A stretch of DNA of 30,655 nucleotides from positions 1 through 30,655 of IMG/VR virus record IMGVR_UViG_3300028372_000031; one strand, written 5' to 3'. The DNA is from a virus. Of this stretch, positions 7,865 to 14,214 are shown one piece after another. The notes under the pieces were generated by a model. It made no database searches. It was not told the origin of the DNA and was given only the letters and a program-made list of their open reading frames with translations. Numbering within the stretch: the stretch's first letter is position 1; each line of letters begins with the position of its first letter. The translations under genes and the position numbers were made by a program.

Positions 7865-8431
7865 ATGTTTAAGATCGGAGACGTAGTACGTCTCAACCGT
7901 GGTTGGTGCCCCATGATCGTCCTCAACGTGGACGAAATGGGTGTATGGGCAGTCTATGCTCGTCGAACCAATGAATACCACATTACTCGCTGGCATTACG
8001 CTAATTGGCGTGAGGCTCATTCTTACAACCGTCCATCTTCAGGCTTCACTGCTTGGGATGGAGTACCCATCAACCCAGATTGGAATTTCATCATGCCACG
8101 TCGTTATCGCGCTATCAAAGGCCCAGCATTCGCAGGGATCTACATGAACACCACTTCAGCAGGGGACATGGTCCTTGAACTGGACAACGGTGAAGTAAAG
8201 GTCTTCAAACCTCATCATCTCGAAGAAGACATCCCCGACACATTCCGTGTCAAAGCCACGGCGAACAATTACTCGTGCCACTACGAAGTTCCCCCTGGTG
8301 TTGACATTAAAGTCAACGATGTCCTGATCTCTGATTCGTCCAACGTCTACGTTGTGATGGAAACCGAGACCAAAAACCGTAACCCCAAAGGCGTCTTCAA
8401 AGGTCGTCGTGTGGTAACGGAGGTCTTGTAA
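7865..8431 (+). CDS. Unrecognised protein with N-terminal SH3/KOW-like segment
   Basis: This encodes 188 residues, starting at ATG 7865 after AGGAGAG. The first 25 residues (FKIGDVVRLNRG, then MIVLNVDEMG) resemble small beta-barrel modules that begin FKxGDVVxL. A similar GVDIKVNDVLISDSSNVYVVME segment near residues 145-170 suggests a second such barrel. The middle is rich in aromatic and basic residues. It is the first gene after the rIIB terminator, so a promoter should lie in 7787-7850, which is AT-rich but shows no clear consensus. Function unknown. Confidence 0.7.
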   Translation: MFKIGDVVRLNRGWCPMIVLNVDEMGVWAVYARRTNEYHITRWHYANWREAHSYNRPSSGFTAWDGVPINPDWNFIMPRRYRAIKGPAFAGIYMNTTSAGDMVLELDNGEVKVFKPHHLEEDIPDTFRVKATANNYSCHYEVPPGVDIKVNDVLISDSSNVYVVMETETKNRNPKGVFKGRRVVTEVL

Positions 8432-8432
8432 C

Positions 8433-8792
8433 ATGTGCCGGAGAACCGACATCCACAACAAAATCATGTCCAATGTGGTTGAGGTTTTCACCGGCTTCCT
8501 GCTGAATGGGAGGCCAAGTCCTTGTCTTTTGTGGACTGGTTCCCATTCAGGTACAGGCAGAGGGGGTAGATACCCCCGCATGTCTCTTGACGGACAGACT
8601 GTCGCTGTTCACATTGTATCATTCGTGAACAAGAATGGTTTTGTACCTAGGAAAAAACAGATAGACCATCTGTGCAACAACCGGATGTGTGTCAACGAAG
8701 ATCATCTTGAGATGGTGACACACTTAACCAATCAAAAAAGGAGAGTTAAACGTGTTAGAGCATCAAAAGTTGCTTCAACAACTAAGCTATGA
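8433..8792 (+). CDS. HNH homing endonuclease (small)
   Basis: This encodes 119 residues; the ATG comes one base after the preceding stop, with GGAGG upstream inside that gene. The pattern PCLLWTG, YPRMSLDG, VAVHIVSFV, then IDHLCNNRMCVNEDHLEMVT (residues about 77-96) is the classical phage HNH fold: the DH pair, two cysteines of the zinc knuckle and the NxxHL catalytic end. Such enzymes cut DNA near their insertion site and spread by homing. It overlaps the next endonuclease gene by 41 bases. No interrupted host gene or intron core is seen around it, so it appears free-standing. Confidence 0.85.
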   Translation: MCRRTDIHNKIMSNVVEVFTGFLLNGRPSPCLLWTGSHSGTGRGGRYPRMSLDGQTVAVHIVSFVNKNGFVPRKKQIDHLCNNRMCVNEDHLEMVTHLTNQKRRVKRVRASKVASTTKL

Positions 8793-9234
8793 CTCTCAGA
8801 CAGGAATCTTTTTATGGAGAGTAACTCGACATAGAATAACTATCGGAACTCAAGCAGGATCTATTTCTGATAAAGGTTATCGAATCATTCGTCTTTACCA
8901 GAAAACATATAAAGCTCATAGACTTGCTTGGTTTTATGTTCATGGTGTTTGGCCCACTGGAATCATTGACCACAGAGATGGTATTGGTGATCACAACTGG
9001 ATTAAAAACCTTAGAGACACAACTCAACAAGTGAATTGTGAAAATAAAAAAGTTACTCGTAAAAAATCCACATCAACCTTGATGGGTGTATCTTATGTTC
9101 CTAAACTGAACAAATTCAAAGCTCAGATAGTGGTCAAAGGTGTTTATAAATACCTTGGTGTATTTCACACTGAACAAGCAGCTCATGATGCCTATATGGA
9201 AGAGAAAAAACTTTCACATCAAGGTTTTGTGTAA
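8752..9234 (+). CDS. HNH endonuclease with AP2 DNA-binding domain
   Basis: I chose GTG 8752 because AAAAAGGAGAG lies 6-8 nt upstream; the product is 160 aa. Residues about 45-95 show the HNH pattern YKAHRLAWFYVHG, then IIDHRDGIGDHNWIKNLR. Residues about 109-150 are an AP2-type DNA-binding domain (LMGVSYVPKLNKFKAQI, then KYLGVFHTEQAAHDAY). This two-domain layout is typical of free-standing phage homing endonucleases. The gene is clearly more AT-rich than its neighbours, consistent with recent transfer. Its 5' end overlaps another HNH gene, making a tandem pair. Confidence 0.88.
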   Translation: MLEHQKLLQQLSYDSQTGIFLWRVTRHRITIGTQAGSISDKGYRIIRLYQKTYKAHRLAWFYVHGVWPTGIIDHRDGIGDHNWIKNLRDTTQQVNCENKKVTRKKSTSTLMGVSYVPKLNKFKAQIVVKGVYKYLGVFHTEQAAHDAYMEEKKLSHQGFV

Positions 9235-9278
9235 GGAGAACCAGCGTCGCCGTGACGCTCGCAAACAGGAGCAACTCA

Positions 9279-9455
9279 ATGCGAAGAATTCTATATTCCA
9301 CCGTATCTTATCCGGTGATGAACCTCGTTCTGGCACTGGCTAGACAGGCAGCAGCCAAAAACACGGACGAGTATCGGAAGTTCGCCACGCAGCAGAGTGA
9401 GTTCCGATTTAAGAAGATCTTCCGTGAACGTCCTTTTCAACCAGTGTTCGGTTGA
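9279..9455 (+). CDS. Small basic protein of unknown function
   Basis: ATG 9279 follows AGGAG at 9268-9272 and gives 58 residues. The N-terminal half (SYPVMNLVLALARQAA) is mildly hydrophobic and could be an amphipathic helix; the rest is basic and aromatic (FRFKKIFRERPF). The stop overlaps the next start (TGATG, 9453-9457). The frame immediately upstream reads as a hydrophilic peptide for a further 60 bases, so the HNH genes may have inserted next to, or into, an older gene. Function unknown. Confidence 0.5.
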   Translation: MRRILYSTVSYPVMNLVLALARQAAAKNTDEYRKFATQQSEFRFKKIFRERPFQPVFG

Positions 9456-9676
9456 TGAGTCGGGTTGCACAACCCAACGCCATCTGGCCGAATGAGAATT
9501 ATCTCGTCTGTTTTGAAAACCAAATAGGTGATGAGGTAATTCTCCAGTCAGAGAAATCTGATGATCGAGCAGATTATAGCGTTGAGGTGTTGAACGAACA
9601 CGAACGCAACAACGCACGCCGTGAGTCATATTACTGGCGTGACCGTAAGCCTGGTGAAGTCCCCAACGGGAGATAG
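9455..9676 (+). CDS. Small acidic hypothetical protein
   Basis: This encodes 73 residues from ATG 9455, coupled to the previous stop. The sequence is hydrophilic, with strongly charged segments (SEKSDDRADYSVEVLNEHER) and no membrane span or known motif. It overlaps no other credible gene; the cupin-like gene starts 38 nt later. Small charged phage proteins of this kind are often inhibitors of host factors, but nothing here supports a specific role. Confidence 0.5.
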   Translation: MSRVAQPNAIWPNENYLVCFENQIGDEVILQSEKSDDRADYSVEVLNEHERNNARRESYYWRDRKPGEVPNGR

Positions 9677-9713
9677 GCTGACGCATTTCATCTCCCCTGA
9701 AAAGGTAAAAAAC

Positions 9714-10334
9714 ATGCTTAGTTTTCTGACAAATATTATTGGTCAGAAGGCCCGAAAGATCATGGCCAGTCGTGATCCTGACTTTGTCATCGGACCTTCT
9801 GAAGATCCCTACATGCTTCGCTGGTGGTGGATCCCTCGTAACCGTATCTTCAACATCTATATCCACAAGATTCGTCATGATGATGATGATCGTGCTCTCC
9901 ATGACCATCCCTGGCTCAGCCTCAGTCTGTGTGTCAGCGGTGCCATGATCGAGCACTACACCTCTCCCAACGGAGCCTATCCACGAAAGCGTGAGATCTC
10001 TGCTGGTGAGTGGATCTATCGTGGCCAAAACTTTGCTCACCGTCTGTGTGTGAAGCAGCCTGTGCAGGATGACATCATCACCATCTTCATGACCGGTCCC
10101 CGTGTCCGTGAATGGGGATTCCATTGTCCCAATGGATGGCGTCACTGGAAAGACTTTGTAAGACAAGAGAACAAAGGCGAACAAGGTGTGGGTTGTGGTG
10201 AAGTCGGCATCACAAACGATGAAGGAGTCTTCAATGACTTTCACTGTCGTAAGTGTGGTTATGGAGAAATTCAACTGCACAATTACGATGGATTCTGTCG
10301 TAAGTGTGTGGAGTTTTCCTCCTACAAAGGATAA
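9714..10334 (+). CDS. Cupin-like protein with C-terminal zinc ribbon
   Basis: I chose ATG 9714 (206 aa) because AAAAGG at 9700-9705 sits at normal spacing; an in-frame GTG at 9621 has none. The centre shows a cupin-type metal site: ALHDHPWLSLSLCVSG (HxH near residues 63-65) and, later, GEWIYRGQNFAHRL with a further His near 109, followed by strands ending VREWGF. The C-terminus has two CxxC pairs, CRKCGYG and CRKC (about residues 177-200), which look like a zinc ribbon. Cupins range from dioxygenases to sugar epimerases and binding proteins, so the reaction cannot be named. Confidence 0.7.
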   Translation: MLSFLTNIIGQKARKIMASRDPDFVIGPSEDPYMLRWWWIPRNRIFNIYIHKIRHDDDDRALHDHPWLSLSLCVSGAMIEHYTSPNGAYPRKREISAGEWIYRGQNFAHRLCVKQPVQDDIITIFMTGPRVREWGFHCPNGWRHWKDFVRQENKGEQGVGCGEVGITNDEGVFNDFHCRKCGYGEIQLHNYDGFCRKCVEFSSYKG

Positions 10335-10337
10335 TTC

Positions 10338-10748
10338 ATGAAACTTTATAAACCATATAATATGGTGTTTGTGTTCGGAAGTAATTTAAGCGGGATCCAC
10401 GGAGCAGGAGCTGCAAAGACAGCTCGTCTGCTCTACGGTGCTGAACTGGGCGTAGGAGAGGGTCTCACTGGCACTTCCTATGCTCTCCCCACCAAGGGGA
10501 TCAACATCAGCTTCATGGACCTGGATACAGTCCACACTCACGTCCAGAAATTCATGAAGTATTCCTACGACAAAATGGGAACCTATGACTTCCAAGTCAC
10601 ACGAGTTGGAACAGGTCTCTCTGGGTTTTGTGATAAAGACATCGCGAAAATCTTTCATTACGTTGCCTACCCTGAGTCGAATTGTTATTTCGACACAGCT
10701 TGGAAACCTTTCCTCCCGAAGGGTGCCAAGTTCTGGGGAACGTTCTGA
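10338..10748 (+). CDS. Macro-domain-like phage protein (A1S_2505 type)
   Basis: This encodes 136 residues with AAGGATAATTC before the ATG. The hallmark segments are VFVFGSNLSGIHGAGAAKTA (residues about 11-30), GEGLTGTSYALPTKG (about 41-55) and VTRVGTGLSGFCDKDIA (about 83-99). These Gly-rich loops match a family common in phages and usually annotated only as a phage-associated protein; they resemble the nucleotide-binding loops of macro (ADP-ribose-binding) domains. An ADP-ribose or NAD-derivative ligand is therefore plausible but unproven. It is the last gene before a terminator and precedes the ribonucleotide reductase. Confidence 0.72.
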   Translation: MKLYKPYNMVFVFGSNLSGIHGAGAAKTARLLYGAELGVGEGLTGTSYALPTKGINISFMDLDTVHTHVQKFMKYSYDKMGTYDFQVTRVGTGLSGFCDKDIAKIFHYVAYPESNCYFDTAWKPFLPKGAKFWGTF

Positions 10749-10749
10749 C

Positions 10750-10805
10750 GAAAAGCCTCTACCGATTTATCCTCCTCCCTGGATCGGTGGGGGCTTTTCT
10801 TTTTC
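10750..10805 (+). terminator. Long-stem terminator
   Basis: A 17-bp stem with two G-T pairs joins 10750-10766 and 10783-10799 (GAAAAGCC with GGGCTTTTC at the base), with a 16-nt loop and a TTTTCTTTTT tail. It begins one base after the upstream stop codon. Confidence 0.9.
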
Positions 10806-10811
10806 GAGCAC

Positions 10812-10830
10812 ACTGACTATACCAGTCAGT
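10812..10830 (+). promoter_or_regulatory. Post-terminator hairpin, candidate promoter for nrdJ
   Basis: The perfect 7-bp stem ACTGACT/AGTCAGT (10812-10818 with 10824-10830) has an ATACC loop, 7 nt after a terminator and about 18 nt before the AAGGAAG ribosome-binding site of nrdJ. It matches in place and loop sequence the hairpin at 3303-3316. It could be a phage polymerase promoter or an operator. Confidence 0.35.
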
Positions 10831-10858
10831 TCCGCATCAACACATCAAGGAAGAACCA

Positions 10859-11716
10859 ATGCAGAACAACCCCTTTCCCCAACCAATCTGTGACCAAATC
10901 TGGAACGACAAGTACCGTTTGATTACACCGAACCTGGACATCCGCAACGATAACAGCGTGCAAGACACCTGGGATCGTATCGCTCGTGCTTGTGCAGGAG
11001 ATGACCAAGAGCTGTACAACTTTTTGTACAGTGCTCTGGAAGACTTCAAATTCCTTCCAGCCGGTCGGATCACAGCAGGTGCTGGCTCCGGACGAAACGT
11101 TACCCTCTTCAACTGCTACGTGATGGGTACAATCCCTGACTCAATGGGTGGTATCTTTGACATGCTCAAAGAAGCAGCACTCACCATGCAGCAAGGTGGT
11201 GGTATCGGTTACGACTTCACCACACTGCGTCCTAAAGATAGCCCAGTCAAAGGCGTCGATGCTGATGCCAGTGGTCCTCTGACCTTCATGAATGTTTGGG
11301 ACGCCATGTGCCGCACTGTCATGAGCGCAGGCAGCCGTCGTGGTGCCATGATGGCCACCATGCGATGTGATCACCCTGACATCGAAGATTTCATCACAGC
11401 CAAGAGCGATACCAACCGTCTCCGGATGTTCAACGTGTCTGTTCTTGCAACTGATGAGTTCATGTCTTGTGTTGAAAACGATGCAGACTGGCCTCTAATG
11501 CACGAAGTCCCACCTGCTGAACCAGTGACGTGGAACAATGTGACTCAGATCAATGGCAAGCACATCTACAAAGTGATTCGTGCCAAGGATCTGTGGGAAA
11601 CCATGATGAAATCCACCTACGATTATGCAGAGCCAGGTGTCCTGTTCATCGACCGTATCAACAACATGAATAACCTCCACTATTGTGAGGACATTTCGGC
11701 GACAAACCCATGTGGT
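10859..11716 (+). CDS. nrdJ: Class II (B12-dependent) ribonucleotide reductase, exon 1
   Basis: This encodes residues 1-286 of a protein that would be 792 residues after splicing. ATG 10859 follows AAGGAAG. The family core is evident: FLPAGRITAGAG, then VTLFNCYVMG with the first active-site cysteine, QGGGIGYDFTTLRP and GSRRGAMMATM. The exon ends exactly in the active-site motif NPCG, whose Cys is the thiyl-radical residue. Unspliced, translation would add only Met-His and stop at 11723-11725, giving an inactive fragment. The enzyme reduces ribonucleotides to deoxyribonucleotides with adenosylcobalamin and needs no oxygen or second subunit. It feeds the replication genes downstream. Confidence 0.93.
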
Positions 11717-12558
11717 ATGCACTAGTTTGCCTCATGTAAAACATCCTGTGAATTGCTGGAAATCTGAAAAGACAATCAGCAGCCAAGCCCCTTCATAGGG
11801 GAAGGTTCAGAGACTACAGGTAAACCAAGAAACCTCTTCCAAAGGAAAAGTGTTATGACAATTACAGCGAAAGACATCAAGAAAATCATGCTTGGTATCG
11901 TCTTATCAGATGGTTCTATCGACCGCAAAAACCAAAGATTTGAGTTCTATTCCAAGAGCAAAAACTTTACGGATTTTGTGTCCGATGTTCTGTCTGAAAT
12001 TTCAGGCGTTATCGTTAGCTACAGATACGATGCCAAAAACGATGGTCATCGTATCTGGACACGCAAGCATCCCTACTTCAAAAATCTTGGAGAAGTTTGT
12101 TATTCCTCTTCCAGAAAAGAGCTTAACAAATACAACGTATCAAGACTTGATCTTATGAGTATTGGTATGATGTGGATGTGTGATGGTTATCTTGAACATG
12201 CTTTGAATCGCAAAACCAATAAAGTCCAAAATATCGGATGGTTTTGTCTTGAAGCATTCCCCAAAAAAGAACTTGAGTTGTTTCAAAAACAACTTTTGTC
12301 TTTTAATATTGGTTCTTCTCTTGTGAAGAAGCCTTGGGGATTTGGGTATCGTATTCGTATCGGCGGTGAGAATCTTCAAAAATTCATCTCTGCTGTGTAT
12401 GATTATGTTCATCCAGATTTTCGCTATAAAACAATTCTCTTCTATAAGACAGAAAAGAATTTTGACATGGGTTTACCGAGTGCAGGACACATCTTTCAAC
12501 AATATGAAAGCTGTGAAGATATAGTCCGACACCCTTTGAGAAAAGGGAAAACATAATG
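11717..12558 (+). ncRNA. Group I intron in nrdJ (842 nt)
   Basis: Both splice sites can be placed. The exon end CATGTGGT pairs with the internal guide GCCTCATG (11729-11736) with one mismatch, putting a U-G pair at 11716. The intron ends in G12558, the usual terminal guanosine. The conserved core is visible: P (AATTGCTGGAAA near 11751), Q (AATCAGCAGCC near 11774), a P5/P6-like hairpin CCCCT/AGGGG, R (GTTCAGAGACTA, ending 11816) and S (AAGATATAGTCC, 12516-12527). P7 pairs GACTA (11812-11816) with TAGTC (12522-12526), and a P9-like hairpin CCCTTT/AAAGGG follows. Removal restores an uninterrupted NPCGEQPLPPYG frame. Confidence 0.93.
11855..12556 (+). CDS. Intron-encoded LAGLIDADG homing endonuclease
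   Basis: This encodes 233 residues starting at ATG 11855 after AAAGGAAAA. Two LAGLIDADG motifs are present: MLGIVLSDGSI (about residues 12-22) and IGMMWMCDGYL (about 103-113), each ending in the catalytic Asp, so a single chain can form the whole active site. The gene lies between the R and S halves of P7. Its last 14 codons run through S and P9, and its stop ends 2 nt before the 3' splice site, so coding and ribozyme sequence overlap. It is AT-rich relative to nrdJ. It probably cuts intron-less nrdJ at the NPCG-EQ site. It may also aid splicing, as some LAGLIDADG proteins do; that is inference. Confidence 0.93.
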   Translation: MTITAKDIKKIMLGIVLSDGSIDRKNQRFEFYSKSKNFTDFVSDVLSEISGVIVSYRYDAKNDGHRIWTRKHPYFKNLGEVCYSSSRKELNKYNVSRLDLMSIGMMWMCDGYLEHALNRKTNKVQNIGWFCLEAFPKKELELFQKQLLSFNIGSSLVKKPWGFGYRIRIGGENLQKFISAVYDYVHPDFRYKTILFYKTEKNFDMGLPSAGHIFQQYESCEDIVRHPLRKGKT

Positions 12559-14079
12559 GAACAGCCGTTGCCTCCATATGGTGCATGTCTCCTTGGTTCA
12601 GTGAACCTTGTGAAGATGGTTGATGGTCCCTTTGAAAAAAGCCCAATGGTAAATCAAAGTCGTTTGGAAGAAACTGTTCGTGCTGCTGTTCGTTTGCTCG
12701 ACAAAGTCATCGACATCAGCAACTTCCCTATCCCTGAGCAGAAAGCTGAAGCCCTGTACAAACGTCGTATGGGTCTGGGTATCACTGGCCTCGCTGACAT
12801 GTTGTTCATGATGAACCTCAACTACAATTCCCAAGACGGGATCAACCTTGCTGAACTTGTGATGAAGATCATCGCCATCACTGCTTACGAAGAGTCGATC
12901 GAATTGGCCAAAGAGTTTGGTCCATGCCCAGCGACTGAAACCAAAGAGCAGCGTGAAGCATTCTGTAAGTCCGGCTTCATGAAGCAGATGCCAGAGCACA
13001 TCCACCTTGGTGTGATGGAGCATGGTATTCGTAACGCTTTGCTAACTTCGATCGCACCTACTGGAACAATCTCTCTCTATGCTGGTAACGTCAGCTCAGG
13101 GATCGAACCTGTTTTTGCACCCAGTTACACCCGTAAAGTCCTTGAGAAAGATGGATCCAAGCGAGAAGAACTGGTCGAAGATTACGCCGTCAAACTCTAC
13201 CACGAGTGGCGTGAAAACATTGGCATGGATAAAGAGTCTAACCCACCTCACTTGGTGACAGCTCAGACTCTTGATCCTTTGGATCACATCCTGATGCAAT
13301 CGGCTGTTCAAAAGTGGGTGGACTCTTCAATCTCGAAGACCATCAACGTCCCTGAAGACATCTCGTTCGAAGACTTCGAGCGCGTGTACACCGACGCCTA
13401 TGGTATGGGCTGCAAGGGATGCACAACCTACCGGCCAAACGAAGTGACAGGTTCAGTTATTTCCATCGAGAAAGATGAACCAGAGAAGACAGACGAAGCA
13501 CCTGAGCGGGTCGGGTTCATCAGAAATAAAGTTAATGGGGAATATAAATACATCCCCGTTCGTGAAGATGATGATCCAACACCTCGCCCAGACACTCTGG
13601 ACGGCTCCACCTACAAGATCAAATATGGGCCTGATGCTGTCTACATTACCATCACCGATATTGAAGAAAATGGTGTCACACGACCGTTCGAAATCTTCAT
13701 CAACTCGAAGAATATCGAGCACTATGCTTGGACTATCGGCATGGCCCGGATGATCTCATCCATCTTCCACCGTCCTCACAACAGTCACTTCGTTGTGCAG
13801 GAACTGAAGGAAGTCTTTGACCCCAAAGGTGGGGCATGGATGAAGCAGAAATATGTTCCATCTCTGCTGGCTGCCATCGGTGGCGTCATCGAAGAACACA
13901 TGATCCGCATCAACTATGTGGAAGGGTATCCTGCAATCCTTCCTGAAGCGGATGAAGAAACCCCAGTGATCGGTATGAAGGCAGTGCCCAGCGCCTGCCC
14001 TCAGTGCAAAGGTTTTAACGTTCATCTCTCAGGTGGCTGCCCAGTCTGTGCTGACTGTGGTCACAGCAAATGCGGATAA
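12559..14079 (+). CDS. nrdJ: Class II ribonucleotide reductase, exon 2
   Basis: This encodes residues 287-792, continuing NPCG with EQPLPPYGACLLGSVNL. Family landmarks include RRMGLGITGLADMLF, LLTSIAPTGTISLYAGNVSSG with the substrate phosphate-binding PTGTIS, KTINVPEDISFEDFERVY and AYGMGCKGCTTYRP. The tail from about residue 765 holds cysteine pairs (CPQCKGF, CPVCADCGHSKCG), matching the C-terminal redox/zinc tail that re-reduces the active site in class II enzymes. An ATG at 12556 looks like a start but belongs to the intron's last codon position; exon 2 proper begins at 12559. The stop is followed by a structured segment and a terminator. Confidence 0.93.
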   Translation, partial: EQPLPPYGACLLGSVNLVKMVDGPFEKSPMVNQSRLEETVRAAVRLLDKVIDISNFPIPEQKAEALYKRRMGLGITGLADMLFMMNLNYNSQDGINLAELVMKIIAITAYEESIELAKEFGPCPATETKEQREAFCKSGFMKQMPEHIHLGVMEHGIRNALLTSIAPTGTISLYAGNVSSGIEPVFAPSYTRKVLEKDGSKREELVEDYAVKLYHEWRENIGMDKESNPPHLVTAQTLDPLDHILMQSAVQKWVDSSISKTINVPEDISFEDFERVYTDAYGMGCKGCTTYRPNEVTGSVISIEKDEPEKTDEAPERVGFIRNKVNGEYKYIPVREDDDPTPRPDTLDGSTYKIKYGPDAVYITITDIEENGVTRPFEIFINSKNIEHYAWTIGMARMISSIFHRPHNSHFVVQELKEVFDPKGGAWMKQKYVPSLLAAIGGVIEEHMIRINYVEGYPAILPEADEETPVIGMKAVPSACPQCKGFNVHLSGGCPVCADCGHSKCG

Positions 14080-14157
14080 GCATTGCCGATGCTTAGTGTT
14101 TGTTGGGACTGTAGCTAGAACCTACGCCTGATAACCTAAAGGGTTCGCCCAAGGCTT
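14074..14157 (+). promoter_or_regulatory. Structured 3' untranslated region of nrdJ
   Basis: A perfect 7-bp hairpin TAAGCAT/ATGCTTA (14077-14083 with 14089-14095) begins at the nrdJ stop codon. GTAG/CTAC (14111-14114 with 14122-14125, 7-nt loop) and GGG-TTCG-CCC (14141-14150) follow. GGATAAGC (14074-14081) can alternatively pair, with one bulged A, to GCTTACC (14154-14160), which runs into the terminator. This gives two mutually exclusive pairings. No tRNA is recognisable. Confidence 0.4.
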
Positions 14158-14191
14158 ACCCCCCTGATTCATAATCAGGGGGGTTATTTTT
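14158..14191 (+). terminator. Terminator after nrdJ
   Basis: The perfect 11-bp stem CCCCCCTGATT/AATCAGGGGGG (14159-14169 with 14173-14183) has a CAT loop, followed by TTATTTTT. It separates nrdJ from the replication operon. Confidence 0.93.
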
Positions 14192-14214
14192 AACCCCAAA
14201 CATGGATAGCAAAC

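Noticed and set aside
9291-10280. 329-codon open frame on the minus strand
   Set aside because: It is antisense to the small coupled genes and the cupin-like gene, whose motifs and ribosome-binding sites are convincing. Its product shows no recognisable domain.
14074-14157. tRNA after nrdJ
   Set aside because: GTAG-CTAGAAC-CTAC resembles an anticodon arm and GGGTTCGCCC a T arm, but the T loop lacks the conserved A58, there is no matching acceptor stem, and the 5' part would lie in coding sequence.
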